NCBI RefSeq assembly: GCF_031432315.1
Contig: NZ_JAVKGO010000002.1
Location: 124,001-188,000, forward strand
Reading direction: 5' to 3'
DNA: 64,000 nucleotides
Source of the DNA: Serpentinicella sp031432315
Lineage (GTDB): Bacteria > Bacillota > Clostridia > Peptostreptococcales > Natronincolaceae
A model generated the notes under the pieces. The model was given only the letters and a program-made list of their open reading frames with translations. It had not been told where the DNA came from and ran no database searches. The translations under genes and the position numbers were made by a program. Shown piece by piece: positions 8,972 through 17,294 of this stretch (position 1 is the stretch's first letter; each line of letters opens with the position of its first letter).

Positions 8972-9795
8972 TGAAGGAAAATCAATTTAGAATTTCTGAT
9001 CAAGATATAGAGCTACTTATTGCATATATTAAAAATAATTACGGAATTAATCTTAGGTCAAAAAAGTCATTGATCATCGGTAGGTTACAAAATGATTTGA
9101 TGCGAAGGAATATTCCTAACTTCAAAACTTATTACAATGATTATATTCTTGCTGATAAAGATGGCAAGGAAATCAGTTACTTAGTAGACAAACTTACAAC
9201 AAATCATACATTCTTCATGAGAGAAAATATGCACTTTGAGTATTTAAAAAAAGTGATATTTCCTTATTTAGAAAAAACATATGTTAACACTAGAGATTTA
9301 AGAATATGGAGCGCTGGTTGTTCTAGTGGTGAAGAACCCTATGTGCTTGCAATGGTCATTAATGATTATTTTGGTAAGAATAACAATCAGTGGGACACAA
9401 AGATTCTTGCAACAGATATTTCTGCAAAAGCATTAGAAATTGCAAAAGAAGGTATTTATGAAGATGATAAAGTGAATAAAATCCCTGAGGGTTACCTTAG
9501 ACGGTATTTTAAGCAACATAATAACAAATACTTAATTGATGAAAAAATCAAAGAAGATATATTGTTTAGAAGGTTCAATCTAATGGGTGATTTTTCATTC
9601 AAGAAAAAATTTCAAGTAATATTTTGTAGAAACGTTATGATTTATTTTGATCATGACACAAAGAAAGCACTAGTTGAAAAATTCTATGATTGGACAGAAA
9701 AAGGAGGATACTTAATTATAGGACAGTCAGAATCCATTAATTATGATTGGAACTTATATCATCAAGTAATGCCTTCAATATACAGAAAGGAATAA
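8971..9795 (+). CDS. cheR: Chemotaxis protein methyltransferase CheR
   Basis: 274 aa SAM-dependent enzyme that methylates glutamates of the receptor for adaptation. N-terminal helical domain about 1-80, SAM-binding domain from 95 with WSAGCSSGEEPY, ATDIS and FCRNVMIYF. Its ATG shares one base with the receptor stop (TAATG), indicating translational coupling. Length is normal for CheR; no TPR extension. Confidence 0.96.
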   Translation: MKENQFRISDQDIELLIAYIKNNYGINLRSKKSLIIGRLQNDLMRRNIPNFKTYYNDYILADKDGKEISYLVDKLTTNHTFFMRENMHFEYLKKVIFPYLEKTYVNTRDLRIWSAGCSSGEEPYVLAMVINDYFGKNNNQWDTKILATDISAKALEIAKEGIYEDDKVNKIPEGYLRRYFKQHNNKYLIDEKIKEDILFRRFNLMGDFSFKKKFQVIFCRNVMIYFDHDTKKALVEKFYDWTEKGGYLIIGQSESINYDWNLYHQVMPSIYRKE

Positions 9796-9797
9796 AT

Positions 9798-10793
9798 ATG
9801 AGAAAGATTCGCGTACTAATAGTAGAAGATTCTCTTTTATTTAGAGAATTTTTAAAAAATGCTTTAGAGCAAGATACACATATAGAAGTATTAGGCCTTG
9901 CCTCAAATCCCTTTGAGGCAAGGGATAAAATTATAAAGTTTCGACCAGATGTGATGACATTAGATATAGAAATGCCAAGAATGGATGGAATAGAATTTTT
10001 AAAAAAATTAATGCCACAATATCCATTACCGACGGTAGTTATTAGTAGTGCAAGTGAAAAAGTTTTTGAAGCATTAAATAGTGGGGCTGTTGATTTTATC
10101 GATAAACCATCAGGAAAAAATGCAGATGTATTTATGCAGGAATTAATTTTTAAAATAAAGATGGCTTCAACAGTTAATTTAGATTTATTAAAAACAGAAA
10201 AAAATAATTTAAAAAGAAGTACCACAAAAATAAGTTTAATTGCAATTGGCGCATCAACTGGAGGAACAGAGGCTATATCATATATTATTAAAAATCTTCC
10301 TAAAACCGTTCCGGGAATTGTAGTGGTTCAGCACATGCCAAAAACATTTACTAAAATATTCGCGAACCGACTAAATGAAATAAGTGTACTAGATGTATTA
10401 GAAGCGGAAAATGGGACTTTAATAAAACCAGGACAAGTGTTAATTGCACCGGGCGATTATCATTTAAAAGTAAAAAAAACGAGAGAAGTACTAAAAGTTG
10501 AATTAAATCAAAATGAAAAAATTAATGGCCATAGGCCTTCTGTAGATGTTTTTTTTGATTCGATAGTGGGTATAGGACATAAAGAAAGTTTGGGGATTAT
10601 TCTTACAGGTATGGGAAAAGATGGATCTAAAGGGCTATATAGTTTACTAAAACTTGGTGCTAAAACAATTGGACAGGATGAGAAAAGTTCGGTTATTTAT
10701 GGGATGCCAAAAGCGGCTTACGACTTAGGGGCAGTGGAAAGACAAGTACCCTTAGAAAAGATACCAAATGTTATTTTGCAGATGCTAAACTAG
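9798..10793 (+). CDS. cheB: Protein-glutamate methylesterase/response regulator CheB
   Basis: 331 aa. Receiver 1-120 with D11 and phosphoacceptor D56 (MTLDIEMPRMDG), linker, then the methylesterase domain with the catalytic Ser in GASTGG, His in VVQHMP and the acidic residue in LTGMGKDG. ATG 9798 follows GAAAGG by 7 bp and starts with MRKIRVLIVEDS, the family's normal beginning; longer frames would overlap cheR. It is presumably phosphorylated by CheA and closes the adaptation loop with CheR. Confidence 0.96.
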   Translation: MRKIRVLIVEDSLLFREFLKNALEQDTHIEVLGLASNPFEARDKIIKFRPDVMTLDIEMPRMDGIEFLKKLMPQYPLPTVVISSASEKVFEALNSGAVDFIDKPSGKNADVFMQELIFKIKMASTVNLDLLKTEKNNLKRSTTKISLIAIGASTGGTEAISYIIKNLPKTVPGIVVVQHMPKTFTKIFANRLNEISVLDVLEAENGTLIKPGQVLIAPGDYHLKVKKTREVLKVELNQNEKINGHRPSVDVFFDSIVGIGHKESLGIILTGMGKDGSKGLYSLLKLGAKTIGQDEKSSVIYGMPKAAYDLGAVERQVPLEKIPNVILQMLN

Positions 10794-10864
10794 TAGGTTT
10801 GGCTATATTTATCAAATAAATATGTGGGAAAAAGACAATAAAAATAATACAGGGGGATAAATTT

Positions 10865-11023
10865 ATGGAAGATTATAATATTAATATGCTTAAACAAAAG
10901 CTTAATACAGTCATCCAAAAGAAAGATGAACTAACGGATAAAGAAGTAGTTAAATTAAGTCAAGAACTAGATAAATTAATTGTTTCAGAGTTGCAAAATA
11001 GTATTACTAAATTTAAATACTAA
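10865..11023 (+). CDS. Spo0E-like aspartyl-phosphate phosphatase (small)
   Basis: 52-aa protein, below usual size cut-offs. Two helices with the family signature KLSQELDKLIV; the SQELD core is the catalytic motif by which Spo0E, YisI and YnzD act on phosphorylated receivers such as Spo0A. ATG follows AGGGGGAT by 8 bp. It lies 71 bp after cheB, with no terminator in between, and is followed by a terminator, so it may be the last gene of the che operon. Its target could be Spo0A or one of the local receivers (inference). Confidence 0.85.
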   Translation: MEDYNINMLKQKLNTVIQKKDELTDKEVVKLSQELDKLIVSELQNSITKFKY

Positions 11024-11047
11024 CGAAATAAAGGAAGAAATAAGATT

Positions 11048-11082
11048 AAAAAGGAGGTTAAAACAAAAACCTTCTTTTTTTA
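11048..11082 (+). terminator. Terminator after the Spo0E-like gene
   Basis: Stem AAGGAGGTT / AACCTTCTT (one G-T pair) followed by seven T; probable end of the che operon transcript. Confidence 0.6.
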
Positions 11083-11195
11083 TATCTACACATATGAGTT
11101 ACATTGTTGAATTATTTAATGTATGAGAATAAGTAGAGAAGTTTAATTTTAATAAGATTGGTTAACATAGAAGCACTTGCGTAAGGAGGGTAAAA

Positions 11196-11525
11196 ATGCA
11201 AAGAAGCATCATAATTTCTATTATACTTATTTTAGTTTTTATATTTGTAATTTTATATTTTTCAGACTACATAAGTCCATTTATGGATCTAAGATATATA
11301 TTACTTATAGCAGTAATATTTTTAGGTTTACTTAGTATATCATTTGGTGTTTTCATATTTTCTGAGCAATCTCTGGGAGATAATATAATAGATACGTTAA
11401 TTAATTTTGGCATATCCGGTGTATTTTCAATTGTTTTTGGTGGGTTTTTAATTATAATCGCCATACTAGGATTAGTTTTTGGCCCTGATTGGTTAGGGAT
11501 GGAAGCTTATAAAATACTATTATAA
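11196..11525 (+). CDS. Small integral membrane protein, unknown
   Basis: 109 aa with three predicted membrane segments: about 5-23, 35-57 and 72-95. Not recognised; no charged or cysteine motif between the helices. ATG follows TAAGGAGGG. It is a separate transcription unit, with a terminator on either side. Confidence 0.7.
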   Translation: MQRSIIISIILILVFIFVILYFSDYISPFMDLRYILLIAVIFLGLLSISFGVFIFSEQSLGDNIIDTLINFGISGVFSIVFGGFLIIIAILGLVFGPDWLGMEAYKILL

Positions 11526-11551
11526 AGCTTAGTGCAGCAGTATGTATATTA

Positions 11552-11600
11552 AAAGGTGATTTCTAGGTTTAAATCTAGAGATCATCTTATATCTTTTTAA
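11552..11600 (+). terminator. Terminator after the 109-aa membrane protein
   Basis: 14-bp stem with G-T pairs (AAGGTGATTTCTAG with CTAGAGATCATCTT), 8-nt loop, then ATATCTTTTT. Confidence 0.7.
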
Positions 11601-11667
11601 ATGAGAAAATTACTTACATTATTATAGGTTAGTATAAAACAAAATGTCACTTAAGGTCGGGATACAT

Positions 11668-11744
11668 TTTAAATATAAGTTTACAAAAAGTTTAAAAAAG
11701 GGTTAAAAATTATTGAAAAATCCTTGTTATAGTTAGAGTATAAA
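11668..11744 (+). promoter_or_regulatory. Phased TTTA(C/A)A repeats and -10 upstream of the lipoprotein
   Basis: TTTAAA 11668, TTTACA 11680, TTTAAA 11691 and GTTAAA 11702 are 11-12 bp apart. The last ends 31 bp before TATAAA at 11739, the same spacing as in the two upstream che-region promoters. An alternative -10 (TATAGT, 11728) is possible. Confidence 0.4.
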
Positions 11745-11763
11745 TAATTAGGAGGGATAGAAA

Positions 11764-11928
11764 ATGAAAAAGAAATTGATGATTTTACTATCTATGATAC
11801 TAATGATTGGTTCTATATTCGTTATCGGGTGCGAAGCTATTGATGAGAATATGGATCAGGTTCCAGGAGGAGTACCAGCAGAAGAACCAGGACCTGATGA
11901 GCCACCTGTTGATCCTGAAGAAGACTAA
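11764..11928 (+). CDS. Small lipoprotein with acidic, Pro-rich tail
   Basis: 54 aa. A lysine start MKKK, a hydrophobic stretch, and a lipobox VIGC with the lipidated Cys near residue 21. The mature part is only about 34 residues, rich in Asp, Glu and Pro (PDEPPVDPEED) and probably unstructured. ATG follows TAGGAGGGAT. It stands alone between two terminators, convergent with the two-component pair at 12130-14314. Function unknown; a possible output or ligand of that pair. Confidence 0.75.
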   Translation: MKKKLMILLSMILMIGSIFVIGCEAIDENMDQVPGGVPAEEPGPDEPPVDPEED

Positions 11929-11948
11929 TTAGAAAAGCCTCCCATTCT

Positions 11949-11992
11949 ATACCCCTAGAGTAACAAACTAGGGGTATAATTTTTTTTTTATA
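11949..11992 (+). terminator. Terminator after the lipoprotein gene
   Basis: 10-bp stem ATACCCCTAG / CTAGGGGTAT followed by a run of T (11980-11989). Confidence 0.85.
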
Positions 11993-12023
11993 TAGTAGGA
12001 AAGTTCTGCTTTTCTACTATATA
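11989..12023. terminator. Second hairpin, probably minus-strand terminator
   Basis: 15-bp stem (TATATAGTAGGAAAG with CTTTTCTACTATATA, one G-T pair), loop TTCTG. On the minus strand it is preceded by an A-rich and followed by A/T-rich sequence, so it may end the histidine-kinase transcript coming from the right. Confidence 0.5.
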
Positions 12024-12093
12024 AAAAATAGAGGTTATAGGGGATAAAATCCTCTGTCGTAGTAAGGGCGGGGCTCAGTCAGCATAACTGTTG

Positions 12094-12127
12094 CCGAAGG
12101 AAACCTAGGGTTTCCTAGCGAAAGTTT
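12094..12127. other. Nested inverted repeats in the 12024-12129 gap
   Basis: AAGGAAAC / GTTTCCTT flank an inner CTAGG-GTTT-CCTAG hairpin, immediately after the histidine kinase stop (minus strand). The preceding 70 bases are unusually GC-rich for this genome (GGGCGGGGCTCAGTC). It is a structured untranslated region of unknown role, possibly part of the 3' end of the kinase transcript. Confidence 0.4.
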
Positions 12128-12129
12128 CC

Positions 12130-13629
12130 TTAGCTACTTTTTTTATAAGTAGGAAGTTTTATATAAAATGTACTCCCTTCACCAATTTTACTCTCTACAT
12201 TAATTTCCCCACCATGCAATTTAACCAATTCTTTTACGATAGATAAACCAAGACCACGATGTCTCTTGTTTGCTCTATTTCTTGAACTATCCGCCATATA
12301 GAACTGATCCCAAATATAAGGCAAATCTTTTCTATTAATACCAATGCCATTATCAGATATTGCAAATACAAGTAAGTCATCTTCTGTTCGTATTGAGCAT
12401 TCAATATGTCCACCTTCTTGTGTATAAGCAATGGCATTGTCAAGTAAATTGATTAAAATTTGATATAGCCTATTTTCATCAGCAAAGATATATGGTATTT
12501 CTTCATTAAGAAAAACTGTAATAGATATATTTTTACCATCAGATTTAGACTTAATACTGTAAATTGCTCTATTAAGTATTGCTTTTGGGTAAATCGGTTT
12601 AAAGTTTAAGTTTGTATAACCTTTTTCCATACTAGATAATTTTAAAAGATCTTCAACAAGGTGATTTAAGTGTAATGCATTGTTTAAAATGGTATGTAAA
12701 CATTTTTCTTTTTCTTCTTCTTTAACAAATCCTTCTAACATCGATTCTGTATAGCCCTGTATAGATGTCAGTGGAACACGAAACTCATGGGAGACATTAG
12801 CAATTAGCTTGTCTTGTAAGGCTTGAAGGTTCTTTTGTTCATTTACTGTATTTTCAGTTTCCTCGATAACTTTATTAAAGGCAATAGTTAAATCTCCTAT
12901 CTCACCAGCAGTACTTACGTCTACTTTGTTATAGGCATTACCTTTAGACAACTCTTGAGCCGAGAGCGCCATTGCTTTTAAAGGTTTTGAAATTGTCTTT
13001 GATAAAAATAAAGCTAAGGCTAAAGCTACGGTTACAGCAAATAAAGAAGAATATATAATCAATCTAGTTACTCTAGATATTGTAGTTTCAATTGCAGCAA
13101 TAGGTGTACTTAAAGTTAACATTCCTATAGTAGATGCTTCTCCTGATTCAGAAAAATCTTCATTAGATGAAACTATAGGCATAGCGACCATCAATCTTTG
13201 CATATTTGGTCCATATTGCTTTTTAAATAATGTATTTCCCATTAAAACATTATTAATTTCATAATATCCTAATCCAGTTAGCGCTTCACTTTGTTCATCG
13301 GAAGGAATAGGTATGATAGTACTGCTATAAGAAGAATCAATGCGAGGATCGATAATTCGCAGGTTAGAATTCATAGAGGCGGATAAAACTGAAGCTGTTT
13401 TTTCAAGTTCGGCATAATTACGATCTTCGTAATCTTCAGTAACTAGAGCGATAGCTTTATTCGCATCTTCTACTAGTTCCCATTCTCTTAAGCTAAAAAA
13501 ATATTTTTCCACAAGATTAAAAAATAATAAACTAATTGTGAAAAGTGTTATGCCGATAATAATAATATGTGACAGCAAAATTCTAGAAAATAGACTACCA
13601 GTTCTTTTTAAAATCATTTTTTTAAACAT
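12130..13629 (-). CDS. Membrane sensor histidine kinase (HAMP, HisKA, HATPase)
   Basis: 499 aa class I kinase. TM1 about 17-40, an extracytoplasmic domain of about 145 residues, TM2 about 189-210, HAMP 210-265, HisKA with the phosphoacceptor His near 281 in NVSHEFRVPLTSI, HATPase with LINLLDNAIAYT, DNGIGI and GLGLSIV. The layout is that of the PhoR/ResE/WalK group, without a PAS domain. The ATG overlaps the regulator stop by 8 bp, so the pair is translationally coupled. The periplasmic-type domain is not recognised, so the signal is unknown. Confidence 0.92.
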   Translation of the reverse strand: MFKKMILKRTGSLFSRILLSHIIIIGITLFTISLLFFNLVEKYFFSLREWELVEDANKAIALVTEDYEDRNYAELEKTASVLSASMNSNLRIIDPRIDSSYSSTIIPIPSDEQSEALTGLGYYEINNVLMGNTLFKKQYGPNMQRLMVAMPIVSSNEDFSESGEASTIGMLTLSTPIAAIETTISRVTRLIIYSSLFAVTVALALALFLSKTISKPLKAMALSAQELSKGNAYNKVDVSTAGEIGDLTIAFNKVIEETENTVNEQKNLQALQDKLIANVSHEFRVPLTSIQGYTESMLEGFVKEEEKEKCLHTILNNALHLNHLVEDLLKLSSMEKGYTNLNFKPIYPKAILNRAIYSIKSKSDGKNISITVFLNEEIPYIFADENRLYQILINLLDNAIAYTQEGGHIECSIRTEDDLLVFAISDNGIGINRKDLPYIWDQFYMADSSRNRANKRHRGLGLSIVKELVKLHGGEINVESKIGEGSTFYIKLPTYKKSS

Positions 13630-14314
13630 CAAACCTATAACCTACCCCCCAAACCGTGTGTATGTATTTATGGCGACTTTCTTGGGTTAACTTTTTTCTT
13701 ATTCTTTTAACATGCTCGTCAACAGTACGTTCTTCACCAAAATATTCATATCCCCATATTTTTTCAAGCAATTGCTGTCGGGTAAAAATTTGACCTTTAT
13801 GAGATGCCAGTGTATATAAAAGTTCAAACTCTTTTGGGGTTAATGAAATGTTTTTTTTATTTAGTAGAACTTGATATTTATTTAAATTAACCGTTAGATT
13901 TCCGAATGTTAATTGATTTTCTTGGGGGTTATATTTAGAAGATCGCCTTAGAAGTGCTTTCACTCTTGCTAAAAACTCTCTAGGGCTAAAGGGTTTAGAT
14001 ATATAATCATCAGCACCAATTTCAAGTCCATATACCTTATCTGATTCTCGGTCCTTTGCGGTTAGCATAATAATTGGAACATCATTACTCTTAGAATCAT
14101 TTCTTATATTTTCACATAAGGTCCATCCATCTATTTTTGGAAGCATAACATCTAAAATAATAAGGTGGTATTTATTATTTAACGCTTTTTCTAAACCAAT
14201 TTGACCATCATATGCTATATCAAGTTCAATGTTTTCTGATCTTAAAACAATTTTCACAAGTTCACAAATATCTCCATCATCTTCCACAAGAAGTGCTACT
14301 CGATCCAAGTCCAT
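13622..14314 (-). CDS. OmpR/PhoB-family response regulator, partner of the downstream kinase
   Basis: 230 aa. Receiver 1-120 with E11/D12/D13, phosphoacceptor D55 (LIILDVMLPK) and K107; winged helix 130-228 with LTPKEFELLYTLASH and TVWGVGYRF. ATG follows AAGGGGGAT on the minus strand. It forms a two-gene operon with the kinase. Either this regulator or the one at 3319 could bind the phased TTTACA-type repeats found upstream of the nearby lipoprotein gene. Confidence 0.93.
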   Translation of the reverse strand: MDLDRVALLVEDDGDICELVKIVLRSENIELDIAYDGQIGLEKALNNKYHLIILDVMLPKIDGWTLCENIRNDSKSNDVPIIMLTAKDRESDKVYGLEIGADDYISKPFSPREFLARVKALLRRSSKYNPQENQLTFGNLTVNLNKYQVLLNKKNISLTPKEFELLYTLASHKGQIFTRQQLLEKIWGYEYFGEERTVDEHVKRIRKKLTQESRHKYIHTVWGVGYRFDV

Positions 14315-14465
14315 AGAATCCCCCTTAAATTTTTATTATCAATATTGTATCATCATTATTAATTACTTTCTACTTTCTATATAATGGGTGAACTATTAGG
14401 ACCCAAAACATAGTAAATATACTGTATAATATACTTATTAAGATTAAGTATGGAGCGTGATCATA

Positions 14466-14953
14466 TTGAAATATAAAATAAGACAAAAGATATTTAGTTT
14501 TGGGGATAACTTTACCATCAAAGATGAAAATGATGAACCACAATTTATTGTAAGGGGAAAGGTTTTTGCTCTCGGAGATAAATTAAAGTTAGAAGATTTA
14601 GCTGGGAATGAACTAATAGCGATAGAACAAAAGCTACTTCGTTTTTTACCGGAGTATAATATTTTTCACCAGGGAAAACATATGGCAATGGTAAAGAAAG
14701 CGTTTACTTTCTTTAAACCTAAATTTACTATTACTAGTAGCACAGGAACTATGGAATGTCCGGTGACTTTTTTAGCCATAATTTTGAAATCACAAAAAAC
14801 GGCAAGTATGTGGCATCAGTCAATAAGAAATGGTTATCCTTCGCAGATACATACATGACAGATATTGCTGATGATGAAGACCAACCCTTTATGTTAGCCC
14901 TGGTCATTGTTATAGATCAAGTGCTACATGATCGGAACCATAATAATCATTAA
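14466..14953 (+). pseudogene. LURP-one-related (tubby-like beta-barrel) protein, frameshifted
   Basis: The first part (MKYKIRQKIFSFGDNFTI...) reads from TTG 14466, 10 bp after GGAG, and matches the N-terminal half of the YxjI/LURP-one family. The second half (SGDFFSHNFEITKNGKYVAS... to VIVIDQVLHDR) is in another frame, beginning around 14750-14756. A single missing base near GGAATGTCC joins them. In the first frame the protein runs to 14858 as nonsense. The break is not in a homopolymer, so it could be a real mutation, an assembly error or, less likely, programmed -1 frameshifting. The intact family protein is about 160 aa; its biochemical role in bacteria is not established. Confidence 0.8.
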
Positions 14954-14978
14954 ATTAGAAAAAGTATTTTACAGTAAT

Positions 14979-15013
14979 AAGCAGACTATTTTAAAAAATA
15001 GTCTGCTTTTTTA
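14979..15013. terminator. Terminator between convergent LURP-one and pyrophosphatase genes
   Basis: 12-bp stem AAGCAGACTATT / AATAGTCTGCTT, 6-nt loop, followed by T on the plus strand. Confidence 0.8.
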
Positions 15014-15018
15014 CTGCT

Positions 15019-16632
15019 TTATTTTATTAATTGGATTGTGTCCAATAATTTAGGGATAACCTGTTTCTTCCTAGAAACAATACCTTCAGCAAATGCTCCT
15101 TGCTCTGTACTAACATCAAAGGCTGATGATATGATACTATGATGTTTTGATTGATATAGTAAATAGGAGCCTTCTTTTAAAATATCAGTTATTAACACTA
15201 AGGTGATATCATATTCTTTTCTTTTGTGGATGTCCTGTATATAAGTCATAAATTCATCTTTTTTATTAAAGACATGATCAATATCTAAAGTAAATACTTG
15301 ACTTATACCAGTTTTATAAGTGTCTAAATGGAATTCCTTAAAGTCTTTATGGAAAATCTCTGGAATTGTTTGTCCCTCTAAAGATGTACCAAATTTAAAC
15401 ATATCCATAGCAAAATCATCTATATTTAAATTCAAGATTTCATTTAGTTTATTAGCAGCTTTTTTGTCCATGTCTGTTGTTGTAGGGGACTTAAAAAGTA
15501 AAGTATCAGATAAAATACCAGATAATAAAGCACCTGCAATTTTAAAAGGAATTTCTACATTATATTCTCTATACATCCAATAGACGATAGTACAAGTACT
15601 ACCAACAGGTCTATTTCTAAAGTTAATCGGTATAGAAGTTGAGATATCTCCAATTTTATGATGATCAACAATTGCTAAAATTTCTGATTCTTCAAGACCT
15701 TCTGCACTTTGACTATATTCATTATGATCAACTAGAATAACCTTTTTCTTTGTCGGATTCATAATATGTTTACGGTTAATAAACCCTAAAAATTTATTTT
15801 GACTATCTGTTACAGGATAATTTCTAAAGTGGCTATGGTGTAGTTCTTCCTTAACTTCTTCTAAATATTCACTTTCTGTAAACTGTATTATGTTATTCTT
15901 ACGCATTATCTGACTAGTAAAGTTACTCATATTGATAATTTTTGAAATAAAGTAAGTATCCTTTGGAACCAAAATCATTGTAACGCCATTTTCTTTTGCT
16001 AAGTCAATATACTTTTGAGGAATTTCTTTACCACCGGTTATGATAATGAGTTGTACTTTACAGGAAATGGCATATTCAATAATATGGTATCTATCTCCTA
16101 CAATTATAATATCGTCTTCGCCAAGGTGATCTTCATCAGTTTCGTAGTAATAAGCCATGACAGAAACTTTTCCATCAACAAACTCTCTATTTGAATATAG
16201 AACTCGCCCATCAAGATCATTGATTAAATTTTGCAGTGAAGTTTGCAAATGATAATATTCACCTTCAATAACACCCATAGCGATATCTTTCATACTTATA
16301 ATACCTAGTAACTTATCTTCGTGATCCACAACACCAACTGTTTCTAATGCATTGGCTTTCATATGGTTATATGTAGAAAGAATCGAGTTCTTAGGTGAAA
16401 TACCATTAGAAAAATCATATTGTAAATCACGAACCTGAACTTTAACATCAGGCAGGTATGAAGGCCTGGAAAGTTTAAAATAATCAAGAACGTAATTACT
16501 TTCTTTACTTATATTTCCCAAAACGTAGGGTATTGTATCGAGCCCAAGTTGGTTTAATAAATCTGAAAGTGCGATTGCTGAAGATACAGAATCGGTATCA
16601 GGATTTGTATGTCCAAAAATAGATATAGTCAT
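15019..16632 (-). CDS. ppaC: Manganese-dependent inorganic pyrophosphatase with CBS and DRTGG domains
   Basis: 537 aa family II pyrophosphatase, hydrolysing PPi to two phosphates. N-terminal DHH part with FGHTNPDTDSV (metal ligands His and Asp), an insert of about 250 residues holding two CBS motifs (KDIAMGVIEG; FRNYPVTDSQNKFLGFINR) separated by a DRTGG domain, then the rest of the DHH domain (DHNEYSQS, DHHKIGD) and the DHHA2 domain. In characterised clostridial enzymes this insert binds AMP/ADP (inhibition) and diadenosine polyphosphates (activation). Start ATG 16632 follows a perfect AGGAGG; the longer frame has no support. Monocistronic. Confidence 0.92.
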   Translation of the reverse strand: MTISIFGHTNPDTDSVSSAIALSDLLNQLGLDTIPYVLGNISKESNYVLDYFKLSRPSYLPDVKVQVRDLQYDFSNGISPKNSILSTYNHMKANALETVGVVDHEDKLLGIISMKDIAMGVIEGEYYHLQTSLQNLINDLDGRVLYSNREFVDGKVSVMAYYYETDEDHLGEDDIIIVGDRYHIIEYAISCKVQLIIITGGKEIPQKYIDLAKENGVTMILVPKDTYFISKIINMSNFTSQIMRKNNIIQFTESEYLEEVKEELHHSHFRNYPVTDSQNKFLGFINRKHIMNPTKKKVILVDHNEYSQSAEGLEESEILAIVDHHKIGDISTSIPINFRNRPVGSTCTIVYWMYREYNVEIPFKIAGALLSGILSDTLLFKSPTTTDMDKKAANKLNEILNLNIDDFAMDMFKFGTSLEGQTIPEIFHKDFKEFHLDTYKTGISQVFTLDIDHVFNKKDEFMTYIQDIHKRKEYDITLVLITDILKEGSYLLYQSKHHSIISSAFDVSTEQGAFAEGIVSRKKQVIPKLLDTIQLIK

Positions 16633-16980
16633 TTGTAGCCTCCTAAAAAAATATGAAATATTAAAATAAAATACTTGTATATATTGCATATTGCATTATT
16701 TAAATCATTATAACAAATTAAGTGAAAAAATTGTATAATTACTTTATTTTATACAATATATTAACTAAGAACATATTTATAGCTTTATTAAAATTTAAAT
16801 AAGAAGTCAAATAAATGGCTCAATTCATTAAAATCCTTTAAGTATAATTAAATTCTTCCCAAGTAAAATAACTTTATTAAGTAAAGTATGATTTTTTATA
16901 CTCGTATAAAACTTAATTAATTACAAAGAATATTTATATGGATTTAACAGTCCATAAACTTTTGTAAAGGAGGGATTAGT
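16633..16980. other. 348-bp AT-rich divergent promoter region
   Basis: Between ppaC (minus) and the DUF1540 gene (plus). Minus-strand TATAAT (16711-16716) is a likely ppaC -10 box. Otherwise no gene, RNA or repeat is seen; A+T is very high. Confidence 0.4.
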
Positions 16981-17139
16981 ATGAAAATGAATAAAAGTAT
17001 TGGGTGTACAGTAGACGAATGTAAATACCATGCAAAAAAAGAATCTTACTGTAGTTTAGACCATATAAATGTAGTAAAGCATGAAAGTCATGCCAAAAAC
17101 CAAGAGGCAACAGACTGTGGAAGTTTTCAAATGGAGTAA
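16981..17139 (+). CDS. DUF1540 protein (small, cysteine-rich)
   Basis: 52 aa with the DUF1540 pattern: GCTVDECKYHAK...YCSLDHINV...ATDCGSFQ. Four cysteines (about 9, 14, 24 and 47) probably bind a metal ion, by analogy to zinc-ribbon-like small proteins (inference). The family is common in Clostridia and Bacilli, with no known function. ATG follows TAAAGGAGGG. A terminator follows at 17172. Confidence 0.85.
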   Translation: MKMNKSIGCTVDECKYHAKKESYCSLDHINVVKHESHAKNQEATDCGSFQME

Positions 17140-17171
17140 ATGAAAAGAACAATAGATTTAAAAATGATCTT

Positions 17172-17202
17172 AGAAGATGACCTATTAGGTCATCTTCTTT
17201 GT
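17172..17202 (+). terminator. Terminator after the DUF1540 gene
   Basis: 12-bp stem AGAAGATGACCT / AGGTCATCTTCT with a 3-nt centre, then TTTG. Confidence 0.65.
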
Positions 17203-17294
17203 TGATAAGAGACATTACTTGATAAATTATATCAATTATGCTATTATTACATATATCGTATAATTATAATATAATAATATAAGGGGATGGTTTT

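Noticed and set aside
12040..12120. A riboswitch in the GC-rich gap
   Set aside because: I could not match it to a known class, and it lies downstream of both neighbouring genes rather than in a 5' leader.
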